From contig NZ_OEQH01000005.1 in NCBI RefSeq assembly GCF_900240385.1, forward strand, positions 124,001-188,000: 64,000 nt of DNA, in the 5' to 3' direction. The notes beneath the pieces are model-generated. The model did not search any database, was not told the origin of the DNA, and saw nothing but the letters and a program-made list of their open reading frames with translations. The stretch comes from Clostridium minihomine (GTDB lineage: Bacteria > Bacillota > Clostridia > Oscillospirales > Acutalibacteraceae). Shown here piece after piece: positions 26,584 to 36,191 of the stretch (positions are counted from its first letter, which is position 1; each line of letters begins with the position of its first letter). The position numbers were made by a program, and so were the translations under genes.

Positions 26584-26612
26584 AGTGTATTTCTAACTGA
26601 TGCGGATTGCAA
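26584..26612 (-). promoter_or_regulatory. Likely promoter of the kdpD/kdpE-like pair
   Basis: On the minus strand TTGCAA (26612-26607), 17 bases, TACACT (26589-26584). The leader is ~110 bases. The rest of the gap to 26839 shows nothing clear. Confidence 0.45.
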
Positions 26613-26839
26613 GGGGGTGAGAGAAAATATTCTTTGGGTTTTTGAGAAAATACAAGAGATTTCATGCTTTGAGGAAGAGACAGAAATAAGAAAACCCAGT
26701 AAACCGTGGGGGAAGACAAGTCAGAAAAAAATTCACACACTTCCCCAAAGAGAAAGAGCAGCGGCTTTTTGTGAAATCCGGCGGGGGTTTTTGCTGCCGT
26801 AATTTAAAAAAGCTGTTGCTCTTGTGGTTTTAGATGGTT

Positions 26840-27451
26840 TTACTCCCAAAAAGAGGGGGAATTTACTAAGGATACGTCTTTTAATAGAACCGCACGGCAA
26901 GGGGATGCCTCCAGTCCGCGCAGCTTTAAAGGAAGTGCAATCAAAAGATAGTTCCCGTCCGGGACGTCATCCAGAAAAAGCCCTTCCAAAACAGGGATTC
27001 CTGCGCCCAAAAGTTCCAAATGAACCGCGCGTTCATCCAGTTCACTGGCGATGGAAATGGCGTCGGTTCCCACCAGCGTGGCGCCGCTGTCAGCCAGAAC
27101 AAAGGCAGCGCTGCGATCTAAAAAGGCTTGGCTGTCCCCCCGGAATAAAATCCGTTTTTGACTTTTTTGCAGCAGTTCTTCCACTTGAGCGCCCGTAATC
27201 AGTCCATCGACTGTTACCACTGTGCATGGGCCGATGAAAGGCTCTAAAGACATGCGGTCAATGGTGTCACCATCCTCTATGAAATGGCGGGGAGCATCCA
27301 GATGGGTCCCGCTGTGGGATCCGGTGAAAAAAGCAGAAAGATTGTGCTCGTCGCCCGTGTCTATCCGGCGGACCCGTTCGGAATAAGGGATGGGATCGCC
27401 GGGGTACACATCAGCGGAAAACAATTCGCGGGAGATGTCATAAATGGTCAT
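26840..27451 (-). CDS. Cyclase family protein (kynurenine-formamidase-like metal hydrolase)
   Basis: A 203-residue member of the cyclase/KynB family of metal-dependent hydrolases. It has the family metal motif HSGTHLDAPRH (residues 46-56) and the start ISRELFSADVYPGDP. Members hydrolyse N-formylkynurenine, isatin or related amides, or act in polyketide cyclisation; no kyn genes are nearby, so the substrate is open. A GTG at 27457 abuts the GGAGGG site; the ATG at 27451 has proper spacing. Followed 45 bases upstream by the MTA/SAH nucleosidase gene, likely the same transcript. Confidence 0.88.
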   Translation of the reverse strand: MTIYDISRELFSADVYPGDPIPYSERVRRIDTGDEHNLSAFFTGSHSGTHLDAPRHFIEDGDTIDRMSLEPFIGPCTVVTVDGLITGAQVEELLQKSQKRILFRGDSQAFLDRSAAFVLADSGATLVGTDAISIASELDERAVHLELLGAGIPVLEGLFLDDVPDGNYLLIALPLKLRGLEASPCRAVLLKDVSLVNSPSFWE

Positions 27452-27496
27452 ACGCACCCTCCGTTTCTGTTTGTCAGGAACCGTTCGTGTCAGAGT

Positions 27497-28189
27497 TTAA
27501 TTCAGTTTAGGAAGCACGCGGCACAAAAGTTCAATGCCCCGTTGGGCGGCAATGGGAGCAAAGGTGGCGTAATCCATTTTTGCATCGTCATCTGCATTGT
27601 CAGAAATGGTTCGCAGTACGACGAAATCCAAACCATTTACATGGCAGACATGCCCGATGGCGGCGCCTTCCATTTCACAGGCCAGCGCACCGAAATTCCG
27701 GTGCAATTCCTGAAGCTTTTCTCCGTTGCAGATGAATTGATCGCCGGTGGCAATGATTCCCACATGCACAGACCCTTTGTAAACTTCGGGTGCGGTGCGG
27801 CTCAGTAAAGTAACAAGGTGTTCTGCAGCCGGAATCTCTATCAGCCCAATGCCGGATAAATAGCCTTTTCGGTCACCAAGGGGCGAAGTGTCCATATCGT
27901 GCTGAACTACGGCGCTGGAAATTACCAAATCGCCGATATGGATGTCTTTTCCGATTCCGCCGGCAATTCCGCTGTTAATGATAAGGCGGGGCTGATAATG
28001 GTTTATCATCAGCTGTGTGCAAAGTGCCGCATTCACTTTCCCCGGGTTGCAATGAGCAACGACGCATTCCACACCAGACAGCAGCCCCTGGCAGAATTCC
28101 AGTCCCGCAAATTTTTGTACCGACGGATTTTGCATCTTCGCTTTTAGTCCTTCTACCTCAATTGGCATTGCGCCGATAATTCCGATCAT
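27497..28189 (-). CDS. mtnN: 5'-methylthioadenosine/S-adenosylhomocysteine nucleosidase
   Basis: A 230-residue PNP/UDP-phosphorylase fold enzyme that cleaves MTA and SAH to adenine plus the thioribose, recycling methionine and feeding the activated methyl cycle. It shows MIGIIGAMPIEVEGLK with Glu11, the purine-site block ACEMEGAAIGHVC and the catalytic Asp in RTISDNADDDA. The frame opens at 28213, but GGAGGAGAACAACTT before the ATG at 28189 decides the start. Confidence 0.94.
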   Translation of the reverse strand: MIGIIGAMPIEVEGLKAKMQNPSVQKFAGLEFCQGLLSGVECVVAHCNPGKVNAALCTQLMINHYQPRLIINSGIAGGIGKDIHIGDLVISSAVVQHDMDTSPLGDRKGYLSGIGLIEIPAAEHLVTLLSRTAPEVYKGSVHVGIIATGDQFICNGEKLQELHRNFGALACEMEGAAIGHVCHVNGLDFVVLRTISDNADDDAKMDYATFAPIAAQRGIELLCRVLPKLN

Positions 28190-28449
28190 AAGTTGTTCTC
28201 CTCCACCAGTCAATTCCGTTATTTGTTTCGATTATAAAAGATTTGTGCCGGAAAAGCAATGTTCGTTTCCGAAATCGAAAATTTACAAAGTCGGGATGAA
28301 ACAGCGAAAATGAAGGAAAAATAGAATTATTGGGTACTGGAAAAAGAAACAAAGGAAACGTTGACATTATTCTTTTTAAGAATTAAATGTTCTGAAAAAT
28401 ACTTTATAATATTAATAATAAAATGCATTTATTACAGGGGGAAGCAGAA

Positions 28450-29214
28450 ATGATCAAAAAGCGCATCCTGAGCCTTTGGATTTTGGTGGGATGGTTGCTT
28501 TCTGTTGGCGCGGGTATGCAGGCTTATGCCTTTCAAACAGCCGGTGGAACTGTGGTTCAGTCCCAATCCTTGGCGGAAAACGGTTTTTTGGCTCAGGCTC
28601 CGCCCTTCCGTGTTTATATCAGCCCGTCACCTCAATATTATAATAAATATCCTGACGGCCGGACCGAAGAGGATTATATGCGCCAGATAGCAGAGCAAAT
28701 GGTTCTGTACTTAGAAGAGTATGGCATCGATTCTGTTGTGGCACCTGCCAGCAAGGATGTCCCGCAAAAAGAGTGGGGAACGATTCTTCAGCAGCGAGCG
28801 AAAGAGGCATCTTCGGCGGATTGCGATTTATATCTTTCTCTGCATTCCAATGCTTCGCGCGAGCAGCCGGCCGGCCAGAATCAAGGCGCTTATATCTATT
28901 ACCAGACCCATATGCCCATGAGCCGGTATTGGGCGCAGATTGTTCAAAAAAATTATATTTATCCCGACTCGGATCGGATTAAATTGGCCAATAATCAAAG
29001 CTTTACTGAAATGAATACACCGGATATGCCCGCTTTGCTGGTGCAGACTGCTTTTCATGACAATGCCAATGATGCGGATTGGCTGGTGAATAACAAAAAG
29101 CGGATTGCCGCCAATTTGTCCTATTCCATTGCCGAGTATCGAAAACAGTATTATGGTGTTCCGATTCGGGAAATTACGGATCCGGATTTAATGGTTCCGT
29201 TTCCGGTCAGATGA
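28450..29214 (+). CDS. Secreted N-acetylmuramoyl-L-alanine amidase (Amidase_3)
   Basis: A 254-residue exported protein. The signal peptide is about the first 28 residues (MIKKRILSLWILVGWLLSVG, ending near MQAYA). The Amidase_3 zinc fold follows (DLYLSLHSNAS with the zinc His, AYIYYQTHMPMSRYWAQIVQ, and MPALLVQTAFHDNANDADWL, where the usual catalytic Glu position reads Gln). No wall-binding repeats, so a short single-domain amidase. The start at 28450 has GGGGGAAG 7 bases upstream; the open frame from 28423 is not used. Confidence 0.85.
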   Translation: MIKKRILSLWILVGWLLSVGAGMQAYAFQTAGGTVVQSQSLAENGFLAQAPPFRVYISPSPQYYNKYPDGRTEEDYMRQIAEQMVLYLEEYGIDSVVAPASKDVPQKEWGTILQQRAKEASSADCDLYLSLHSNASREQPAGQNQGAYIYYQTHMPMSRYWAQIVQKNYIYPDSDRIKLANNQSFTEMNTPDMPALLVQTAFHDNANDADWLVNNKKRIAANLSYSIAEYRKQYYGVPIREITDPDLMVPFPVR

Positions 29215-29221
29215 TAAAAAG

Positions 29222-29250
29222 AAAAAGCTTGCCGACGGCAAGCTTTTTTT
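29222..29250 (+). terminator. Terminator of the amidase gene
   Basis: AAAAGCTTGCC-GAC-GGCAAGCTTTTTTT, 8 bases after the stop. Confidence 0.85.
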
Positions 29251-29434
29251 GCGCAAAGGACAATTTATTGCTTCGTCAGGAGTATTTTAAAAATATTCTG
29301 TAGTACAATAGGAAAAAATAAGGAACAAAACCGTATGAGAAAGAAAAGCGCGGTATACCAGAGACTGAGCAAAGTCTTTTCAAAAACCGGATTGCCATAG
29401 AGGAAAACCGGTGTAAATCTGGTGTTGTTTTGGC

Positions 29435-29463
29435 TTGCTTTCCGCCGCAAAGAAAGTTATAAT
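29435..29463 (+). promoter_or_regulatory. Promoter of the RNA helicase gene, with long GC-rich leader
   Basis: TTGCTT (29435-29440), 17 bases, TATAAT (29458-29463). The ~160-base leader contains a strongly structured GC-rich part at about 29498-29550 (GCGGCTGCCG... GGCGGCCGC). Nothing else is seen at 29251-29434. Confidence 0.45.
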
Positions 29464-29632
29464 AAAACATTATGCGGTTAAACGGTGTCCGGTTAAATTG
29501 CGGCTGCCGTTTTCAGGCGGCGGGCTACCATTGGGTGGCGGCCGCTTTCTCTGTTTTATTTTGTTTAGCAAAGGGCTTGCCCGTGGATTGGTATGATTTG
29601 GGGAGCAGGCTTTTATTAGGAAGGATTTTTAC

Positions 29633-31198
29633 ATGAATTTTGAAGAACTTAATATCATTCCGCCTATTTTAAAGGCTTTGGGGGAAGAACAGTATGAGAA
29701 GCCCTCTCCCATTCAGGAAAAGGCGATTCCTCCCGCTTTGCAAGGTCGGGACGTTCTGGGGTGTGCACAGACGGGAACGGGAAAAACAGCGGCTTTTGCA
29801 GTGCCGATTTTGCAAAGGCTGAATATGCAGCCGCCTGTTCCCAAAGGGCAGCGCAGGGAGATTCGGTCGCTGATTTTAACCCCCACTCGGGAATTGGCTA
29901 TTCAAATAGGGGATAGCCTGCATGCTTATGGCCGGTATCTGGGGCTGCGCAGCGAAGTGATTTTTGGCGGAGTGTCTCAGGTGTCTCAGGTGAAGAACCT
30001 AAAGAACGGAATCGATGTTCTGGTGGCCACCCCCGGGCGCTTGAATGACCTGATTCAGCAAGGTTTTGTTGATTTGGGGAAGATAGAGACCTTTGTTCTG
30101 GATGAAGCGGATCGAATGCTGGATATGGGCTTTATCCATGATGTGAAGCGAATCATTGCCCGTTTGCCCGAGAAAAAACAGACTTTGTTCTTTTCCGCCA
30201 CTATGCCTGCGGAAATTACAAAGCTGGTAGATTCTTTGCTGGTAGATCCGATTAAGGTGGCGGTAACTCCGGTTTCTTCTACCGTAGAAGCGATTCAGCA
30301 GTCTGTCTATTTTGTGGACAAGAGCAACAAGCCGAAGCTGCTAATCGATTTGCTGAAAAATTCCGAAATTGAGTCTGCTTTGGTTTTTACCCGCACCAAA
30401 CATGGAGCGGATCGTGTGGTGCGGGAATTGGCCCGTGTAAAAATTAAAGCTCAGGCCATTCACGGCAACAAATCCCAAACAGCGCGCCAGTTTGCACTGA
30501 ATAGCTTTAAAGCGCATAATATCCGCGTGCTGGTGGCAACGGACATTGCTGCCCGCGGAATTGATATTGACGAATTGTCCCATGTGATTAACTATGACTT
30601 GCCTGATGTACCGGAAACCTACGTTCATCGGATCGGGCGTACCGGGCGGGCCGGATTGGACGGAATGGCGATTTCTTTCTGCAATATTGATGAAAAATCG
30701 AATTTGAAGGATATCGAAAAGCTGATCGGCAAAGAGGTCCCGGTAGTGGAAGATCATCCTTACCCCATGCAGGTTTTTACACTGACACCGCCGAAACAGC
30801 ATATGGGACGTATGCCGAAACAGCAGTCGGAACGGCGGCCGAAAGCGAATGCCCCCAAGAAGGACGCGATTCAGTCCAAACAGACGGCGCCGAAAAAAGA
30901 TGTGAAAAAGTCGGTTCCAAAATCAGAAGCAAAGCCGAAAGAGAAAAAGGCAGAGCCGATGATGCAGGAAAAACCCAGACAATCCAAGCCAAAGCAGCGT
31001 CAACCGGAACGGACAGAAAAAAAACCGGAAAAGGAAGGCCGAAAAGCGCCGGCTGCTCCCAGAAAAGAGGAGTATGTTTCGACTTTGGCAGCCCGTAAAA
31101 AGAGTGAACCGCCACGGCCTTTGCTGCAAAGTGCGCAAACCGGGAAAAAACCTGCAGATCAATTCCTTAGCAACAAGCCGTTTTTCCGCAAGGGATAA
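29633..31198 (+). CDS. DEAD-box ATP-dependent RNA helicase
   Basis: A 521-residue RNA helicase that unwinds structured RNA in ribosome assembly, mRNA decay or cold adaptation. All core motifs are present: Q-motif ([16 protein letters not shown]), [51 protein letters not shown] and [10 protein letters not shown]. Residues ~380-521 are a disordered Lys/Pro/Gln-rich basic tail, probably for RNA binding, as in RhlE/CshA types. AGGAAGG precedes the ATG. Transcribed alone behind a long leader. Confidence 0.93.
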   Translation: MNFEELNIIPPILKALGEEQYEKPSPIQEKAIPPALQGRDVLGCAQTGTGKTAAFAVPILQRLNMQPPVPKGQRREIRSLILTPTRELAIQIGDSLHAYGRYLGLRSEVIFGGVSQVSQVKNLKNGIDVLVATPGRLNDLIQQGFVDLGKIETFVLDEADRMLDMGFIHDVKRIIARLPEKKQTLFFSATMPAEITKLVDSLLVDPIKVAVTPVSSTVEAIQQSVYFVDKSNKPKLLIDLLKNSEIESALVFTRTKHGADRVVRELARVKIKAQAIHGNKSQTARQFALNSFKAHNIRVLVATDIAARGIDIDELSHVINYDLPDVPETYVHRIGRTGRAGLDGMAISFCNIDEKSNLKDIEKLIGKEVPVVEDHPYPMQVFTLTPPKQHMGRMPKQQSERRPKANAPKKDAIQSKQTAPKKDVKKSVPKSEAKPKEKKAEPMMQEKPRQSKPKQRQPERTEKKPEKEGRKAPAAPRKEEYVSTLAARKKSEPPRPLLQSAQTGKKPADQFLSNKPFFRKG

Positions 31199-31239
31199 TT
31201 CTTCTTTGATGAAATGAAGCAGGCACCAACGGTGTTAAT

Positions 31240-31448
31240 CCCAAACGAGTGGATGAAAATAAAAGAGAACCGTTTGGGATGGTTTTGAAAGCGTAAAATA
31301 ACGAACTTTTCGCTGTGGAAGAATGGATGTCAGGCAAAACGAAAGAATATTACGAAGATTGTCTTTTACAGTAGGCACAGGCGGATGGCTTAAAGCGTTC
31401 AGATAGCCCTTAGTTTCAGCCGGCGGAACAATGCTTCTGCCGGCTGTT
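31240..31448 (+). terminator. Two hairpins after the helicase gene (31240-31284 and 31418-31448)
   Basis: First hairpin: ATCCCAAACG pairs with CGTTTGGGAT, then GGTTTT. Second: CAGCCGGC pairs with GCCGGCTG, then TTTGT. They lie in the 400-base gap between the helicase and mutY; either may end the helicase transcript. I see no gene in the gap. Confidence 0.45.
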
Positions 31449-31602
31449 TGTAATTCGAGCATTTAAAAAAATAGAAAATCTTTGTTTTTTTTCGCTGCCA
31501 AAAGGTCTTGCAGAAATCATAGGTCTTAAAAAGATTGCTTTTTGTAGTTTAAATAGACGGAAGGTTTCAATCGGTTTCATCGCCCCGGAGAGGAGAAAGT
31601 GT

Positions 31603-32667
31603 ATGGAAGAACAGTTGGATTTACAGCGGATTGTATCCCCTTTGCTTTGCTGGTACGATCAATCGGCGCGCGTGTTGCCTTGGCGCGAAAACCCCGAGCC
31701 TTACCGGGTTTGGGTTTCAGAGATCATGCTTCAGCAAACCCGGGTGGAGGCGGTAAAACCGTATTATGAACGCTTCCTGTCGGCTTTGCCTACTGTGGAT
31801 GCGTTGGCTCAGGCGCCGGAAGAAACCCTTTTAAAGCTTTGGGAAGGGTTGGGATATTATAACCGGGTTCGCAACCTGCAAAAAGCAGCGGTTTTGATTA
31901 TGGAGCAATATGACGGAGTCATTCCCGCTTCCTTTGAATCGCTGCTTTCTTTGCCCGGATTTGGAGAATACACGGCAGGGGCGGTGGCGTCTATCGCTTT
32001 TGGTCTGCGGGTTCCCTGTGTAGATGGGAACGTGCTTCGGGTTGTGTCCCGGCTGACGGCCGATAACCGAAACATGCTGGATGCCAAAGTGAAAAAGCAG
32101 GTAACAGAAGTCATTCGCCAAATCCTGCCCGAACGAACGGGAGATTTTAACCAATCGCTAATGGAATTGGGCGCTACGGTGTGCCTTCCCAATGGGGCAC
32201 CTTTGTGTGACAAGTGTCCTTTGGCCGGGCTGTGTTTGGCAAAGAAAAAAGGACTTATGGCAAGTCTTCCGGTCAAGGTGTCAAAAAAGCCCCGCGTCAT
32301 TGAGGAACGAACGGTGTTTGTCCTTTGCAGCGGGGGGCAGGTTGCCTTGCGCCGCCGCCCCAATCGGGGGCTTTTGGCAGGGCTTTGGGAACTGCCGTCT
32401 GTTTCGGGAAAATTGACTGCGGAACAGGCAGAAAAGCAGCTGAAAGACTGGGGAGCAACCGATGTGAATATCTGCTCGCTGGCCCCGGCCAAACATATCT
32501 TTTCCCACCGGGAATGGCATATGGCAGGCTTTGCCGCAAAAGAGAAAGAGCCCTTTGGGGACTTTATTTGGGTGACGGACGAAGAGCTTTTGCGGGATGT
32601 TACACTGCCCTCTGCATTTAAAAGTTACGCAGAATTTCTGAAAGATTGGATTTCGGTTGATATTTAA
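31603..32667 (+). CDS. mutY: A/G-specific adenine glycosylase MutY
   Basis: A 354-residue base-excision repair enzyme removing adenine mispaired with 8-oxoguanine. It has LPWRENPEPYRVWVSEIMLQ with the catalytic Glu, the helix-hairpin-helix LLSLPGFGEYTAGAVAS, the catalytic Asp in VDGNVLRVVSR and a [4Fe-4S] cluster CLPNGAPLCDKCPLAGLC. The NUDIX-like C-terminal domain that recognises 8-oxoG follows from about residue 235. AGGAGA lies 9 bases before the ATG. Confidence 0.96.
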   Translation: MEEQLDLQRIVSPLLCWYDQSARVLPWRENPEPYRVWVSEIMLQQTRVEAVKPYYERFLSALPTVDALAQAPEETLLKLWEGLGYYNRVRNLQKAAVLIMEQYDGVIPASFESLLSLPGFGEYTAGAVASIAFGLRVPCVDGNVLRVVSRLTADNRNMLDAKVKKQVTEVIRQILPERTGDFNQSLMELGATVCLPNGAPLCDKCPLAGLCLAKKKGLMASLPVKVSKKPRVIEERTVFVLCSGGQVALRRRPNRGLLAGLWELPSVSGKLTAEQAEKQLKDWGATDVNICSLAPAKHIFSHREWHMAGFAAKEKEPFGDFIWVTDEELLRDVTLPSAFKSYAEFLKDWISVDI

Positions 32668-32685
32668 AAATCTGGTAAGTATAAT
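32657..32685 (+). promoter_or_regulatory. Promoter of murD, overlapping the end of mutY
   Basis: TTGATA (32657-32662), 17 bases, TATAAT (32680-32685), with transcription starting near 32692. murD therefore has its own promoter as well as possible read-through from mutY. Confidence 0.6.
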
Positions 32686-32705
32686 AGGATAGAAGCAAAA
32701 ACAGA

Positions 32706-34136
32706 GTGAGACAATGGGGGTGCGGAGGAATGGATAGCGGGGTACAAACCTTTTTTCAGGGACTCAGTGGAAAAAAAGTCGCTTTTTGCGGAATCGGTGC
32801 CAGCAATTTGCCGTTGATTCAGATGTTTTCTGAACATGGGGCACTGGTGCAGGCCTGCGACCGCCGCCAGCGGGAACAGCTGGGTGAAACGGCACAGCAG
32901 TTGGAACAATTGGGGGTTGAGCTTCGGTTGGGAGAAAGCTATCTGCAAAATCTGGATGCAGATATGATTTTTCGCACACCGGGTATGCGCTTTTTTACCC
33001 CGGAACTGGAAAAAGCAAGGAAAGAAGGGCGGGCGGTCACTTCCGAAATGGAAGTGTTTTTCGATCTTTGTCCCTGCAAAATTTATGGAGTGACCGGCAG
33101 CGACGGCAAAACCACCACTACCACTATCATTTCAAAGTTGCTGGAAGCATCCGGAAAAACCGTACATTTGGGCGGCAATATCGGCAAACCTCTTTTGCCT
33201 GAGATTGCGTCTATCCGGCCCGATGACGTGGCTGTGGTGGAACTTTCCAGCTTTCAGCTTATTTCGATGCGAAAAGGCCCCGATGTGGCCATCGTCACCA
33301 ATGTTTCGCCGAATCATCTGGATATTCACAAGGATATGACAGAGTATGTAGAGGCAAAGAAAAACATTGTGCTGCACCAAACTGCTTTCAGCCGCACCGT
33401 GATAAACGGCGATAACTCCGTGGCATCCGGTTTTGCTGAATATGCCAGGGGGCAGGTGTGCCTGTTCAGTCGCCGCCGCCCCAGCGCTTATGGTGCGTGG
33501 CTGCGGGAAGATGGCATGATAGTGGTGGGCAAGGATACCGAAATTATGCCGGCTTCTACCATTCGGCTGCCCGGGATGCACAATGTGGAAAATTATCTGG
33601 CGGCTATCTCTGCTGTTTGGGGAGAAGTGGACGCAGAAGTGATTCGCTGTGTGGCGGCGGAATTTTCCGGCGTACAGCACCGCATGGAATTGGTTAGAGA
33701 GGTTGACGGCGTCAAATATTACAACGACTCCATTGGCACCAGTCCTACCCGTACCATTTCTGGTACTTTATCGGTGTATCCAGAAAAAATTATTTTGCTG
33801 GCTGGCGGCTATGACAAGCATCTGCCCTTTGCGGAATTGGGTGTTGCCATTGTGGATAAGGTAAAGCTTTTGATTTTGATGGGCCAGACGGCGGATAAAA
33901 TTGAAGAAAGCGTCACAGCGGCACCCGGCTACCGGCCCGGCTGCCCGGAAATCAAACGGGTTGGCGGAATGGAAGAAGCGGTGCAGTGCGCTTATCAGGC
34001 GGCGAAAAGCGGGGATATTGTTTCTTTGTCGCCGGCTTGTGCCAGCTTTGATCAATATACCAGTTTTGAGGTTCGCGGATATCACTTTAAACAGTTGGTG
34101 AACGCGCTTCCCGGGACAAAAAAGAAAGAGGAATAA
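32706..34136 (+). CDS. murD: UDP-N-acetylmuramoyl-L-alanine--D-glutamate ligase
   Basis: A cytoplasmic peptidoglycan precursor enzyme adding D-Glu to UDP-MurNAc-L-Ala. It shows the N-terminal Rossmann domain (LSGKKVAFCGIGASNLPL), the ATP site GVTGSDGKTTTT, the central block NVSPNHLDIHKDM and the C-terminal YYNDSIGTSPTRTISGTL and ILLAGGYDKHLPF. The start is uncertain: GTG at 32706 (476 residues), or ATG at 32730 (468 residues), where GGAGGA directly abuts the ATG and looks too close. It stands apart from the usual dcw cluster, next to mutY and the M42 peptidases. Confidence 0.93.
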   Translation: MRQWGCGGMDSGVQTFFQGLSGKKVAFCGIGASNLPLIQMFSEHGALVQACDRRQREQLGETAQQLEQLGVELRLGESYLQNLDADMIFRTPGMRFFTPELEKARKEGRAVTSEMEVFFDLCPCKIYGVTGSDGKTTTTTIISKLLEASGKTVHLGGNIGKPLLPEIASIRPDDVAVVELSSFQLISMRKGPDVAIVTNVSPNHLDIHKDMTEYVEAKKNIVLHQTAFSRTVINGDNSVASGFAEYARGQVCLFSRRRPSAYGAWLREDGMIVVGKDTEIMPASTIRLPGMHNVENYLAAISAVWGEVDAEVIRCVAAEFSGVQHRMELVREVDGVKYYNDSIGTSPTRTISGTLSVYPEKIILLAGGYDKHLPFAELGVAIVDKVKLLILMGQTADKIEESVTAAPGYRPGCPEIKRVGGMEEAVQCAYQAAKSGDIVSLSPACASFDQYTSFEVRGYHFKQLVNALPGTKKKEE

Positions 34137-34140
34137 AATT

Positions 34141-35169
34141 ATGGAACAGCTGCAGGAGCTTCTGCACCGCCTTTGCTCCGCGCCCGGTGTATCCGGCGCG
34201 GAGCAGGCGGCAGTTAAGGCGGCAGAGCAGGAGCTGAAACAATACGGAACAATTTCTTACGATCCCTTGGGCAATTTGGTGTGCCATATGGGGAATCCGG
34301 AAGCACAGCGGCGCATTTTGCTGGATGCTCACATTGATCAGATTGGCATGATTGTCACCAGCATTGACGAAAAAGGTTTTTTACGGATTGCCCCCTGTGG
34401 CGGTGTGGATCGCCGGGCTTTGCCGGGAACGCCGGTAACGGTGTATGGAAAAGAACAGCTGCGCGGTGTGGTGTGCTGCCTGCCGCCCCATTTGGTGGAA
34501 GGCGGCGAGGATAAGGTTCTTCCTGTAAATCAGATGGCAGTGGATATCGGCTTGAGCAAGGAAGAAGCGGAAAAGCTGGTGGCTCTTGGCGACCGGATTT
34601 TGTGGGAAGCACAGCCCCGGCCTTTGCTGGGCGAGCGTTTTACCGCCAGCGGACTGGATAACCGGGCGGGTGTTTGCACGTTGATTCGGTGCGCCCAGCT
34701 TTTAGAAAAAGAATCGCTGGACTGCTCTTTGACTATTTTGCTCAGCAGTCGGGAAGAAGTGGGCGGACAAGGTGCGCAGACCGGCGCTTTTGCCCATAAC
34801 CCCGAAGAAGCGATTATTGTGGATGTCAGTTTTGCCAGCCAGCCGGGTGTATCGGAACAAAAAAGCGGCAAGCTTGCTGCCGGGCCGATGATCGGAATTG
34901 CGCCCACCCTTGACCGGAATATCACCGACGAGCTGATTCGTTTGGCAAGGGAAAAACAGATTCCCTTCCAGTATGAAGTCATGGGCGGTAAAACCGGAAC
35001 CAATGCAGATTCTATCGGCACAGCCCGTGCCGGGGTTCGTTGCGGCCTTGCTTCGGTTCCGCTTCGTTATATGCACACGCCGGTAGAAGTGATTGATGCG
35101 GTGGATATTGAAAATACGGCCAAGCTGATTGCGGCCTATATTAAGGAGGGGAAAACATGGCAGATGTAG
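34141..35169 (+). CDS. M42 family metallo-aminopeptidase (first of a pair)
   Basis: A 342-residue M42 glutamyl/leucyl aminopeptidase-type enzyme (also annotated endoglucanase M or FrvX). Metal and catalytic residues seen: His/Asp in LLDAHIDQIGMIV, bridging Asp in SGLDNRAGVC, catalytic Glu-Glu in SSREEVGGQGA, Asp in IIVDVSFASQ and His in YMHTPVEVID. It starts 4 bases after murD and overlaps the next M42 gene by 13 bases. It probably trims peptides in the cytoplasm; a link to wall peptide recycling is only suggested by murD. Confidence 0.92.
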   Translation: MEQLQELLHRLCSAPGVSGAEQAAVKAAEQELKQYGTISYDPLGNLVCHMGNPEAQRRILLDAHIDQIGMIVTSIDEKGFLRIAPCGGVDRRALPGTPVTVYGKEQLRGVVCCLPPHLVEGGEDKVLPVNQMAVDIGLSKEEAEKLVALGDRILWEAQPRPLLGERFTASGLDNRAGVCTLIRCAQLLEKESLDCSLTILLSSREEVGGQGAQTGAFAHNPEEAIIVDVSFASQPGVSEQKSGKLAAGPMIGIAPTLDRNITDELIRLAREKQIPFQYEVMGGKTGTNADSIGTARAGVRCGLASVPLRYMHTPVEVIDAVDIENTAKLIAAYIKEGKTWQM

Positions 35170-36191
35170 CGCTTTTGCGGCGGCTGTGCCGACTCAATGG
35201 AATTTCAGGCTGGGAACAGCAGGTGGCTGAAGCAGTCATCGAAGAAATTTCCCCTTATGCCACGAAAGTGGACACGGATGCCCTTGGCAATGTCATTGCA
35301 TTTAAAAAGGGAGCACAAGAACCTGCCGTTTCGCTGATGCTCAGCGCTCATATGGACGAAGTGGGGATGATAGTCACCCACATTACCGAAAGCGGCCTGC
35401 TGAAATTCACGGGAGTCGGCGGACTGGATCGCCGTGTTCTGTGTGGGAAACAGGTTTTGGTGAATGGAAGCCTTTCCGGAGTGATCGGCGCAAAGCCCAT
35501 TCATTTGCTGGAGGGAGAAGAACGGGGGAAATCGGTACCCATTAATGACATGTACATCGATATTGGCGCTTCTGATCGGGAAGAAGCACAAAAAGTCGTT
35601 TCTCCCGGTGCTCCTGTCACGTTTGATACCGATTTCCACGAGGAACGGGGCGTGATTACTTCCCGTGCGCTGGATGATCGGGCCGGATGTGCCATTTTGA
35701 TTGATATTTTGAAGCAAGATCTTCCCTATGACATGACTTTTGTGTTTTGTGTTCAGGAAGAAGTGGGGCTTCGCGGCTCCAGAACGGCAGCGTATTCGGT
35801 GGCGCCTCAGGCGGCACTGGTGGTAGAAGCCACCACCGCGGCGGATATTGCCGATGTAGAGGAAGAAAAACAGGTCAGCCGGGTAGGAAAAGGGCCGGTG
35901 CTTTCCTTTATGGATCATCACACCATTTATGACAAAGCCTATTTTGATTTGGCACTCAAGGCTGCCGAAGAAAAGCAGATTCCCTGCCAGATAAAGCAAG
36001 CGGTAGCCGGTGGCAACGACGCGGGAGCCATTCATACCTCTCGGGGCGGTGTGCGCACCATGGCGATTTCTATTGCATGCCGGTATTTGCATGCTCCGGC
36101 CGGGCTGATTGCTGAGCAGGATTTTCACGACACCCAGCGGCTGGTGTTTGAGCTGGCCTGCCGCATTGCGGCAGGAGAAGGCGCCCGGTGA
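35157..36191 (+). CDS. M42 family metallo-aminopeptidase (second of a pair)
   Basis: A 344-residue paralogue of the gene before it. The metal ligands are conserved: LSAHMDEVGMIV, ALDDRAGCAI, QEEVGLRGS and YLHAPAG. At the fifth position it has Glu (VVEATTAADIADV) where its twin has Asp, a known variation that can alter metal or substrate preference. M42 enzymes form dodecameric tetrahedra, and tandem paralogues sometimes make mixed particles, so a hetero-oligomer is possible. AAGGAGGGG precedes the ATG inside the upstream gene. Confidence 0.92.
   Translation: MADVALLRRLCRLNGISGWEQQVAEAVIEEISPYATKVDTDALGNVIAFKKGAQEPAVSLMLSAHMDEVGMIVTHITESGLLKFTGVGGLDRRVLCGKQVLVNGSLSGVIGAKPIHLLEGEERGKSVPINDMYIDIGASDREEAQKVVSPGAPVTFDTDFHEERGVITSRALDDRAGCAILIDILKQDLPYDMTFVFCVQEEVGLRGSRTAAYSVAPQAALVVEATTAADIADVEEEKQVSRVGKGPVLSFMDHHTIYDKAYFDLALKAAEEKQIPCQIKQAVAGGNDAGAIHTSRGGVRTMAISIACRYLHAPAGLIAEQDFHDTQRLVFELACRIAAGEGAR

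Noticed and set aside
29265-29470. Minus-strand frames opposite the helicase leader
   Set aside because: Hydrophobic, overlapping frames without ribosome sites in AT-rich promoter DNA.
31235-31462. Minus-strand 75-codon frame after the helicase gene
   Set aside because: No ribosome site, and it spans two hairpins; composition is not protein-like.
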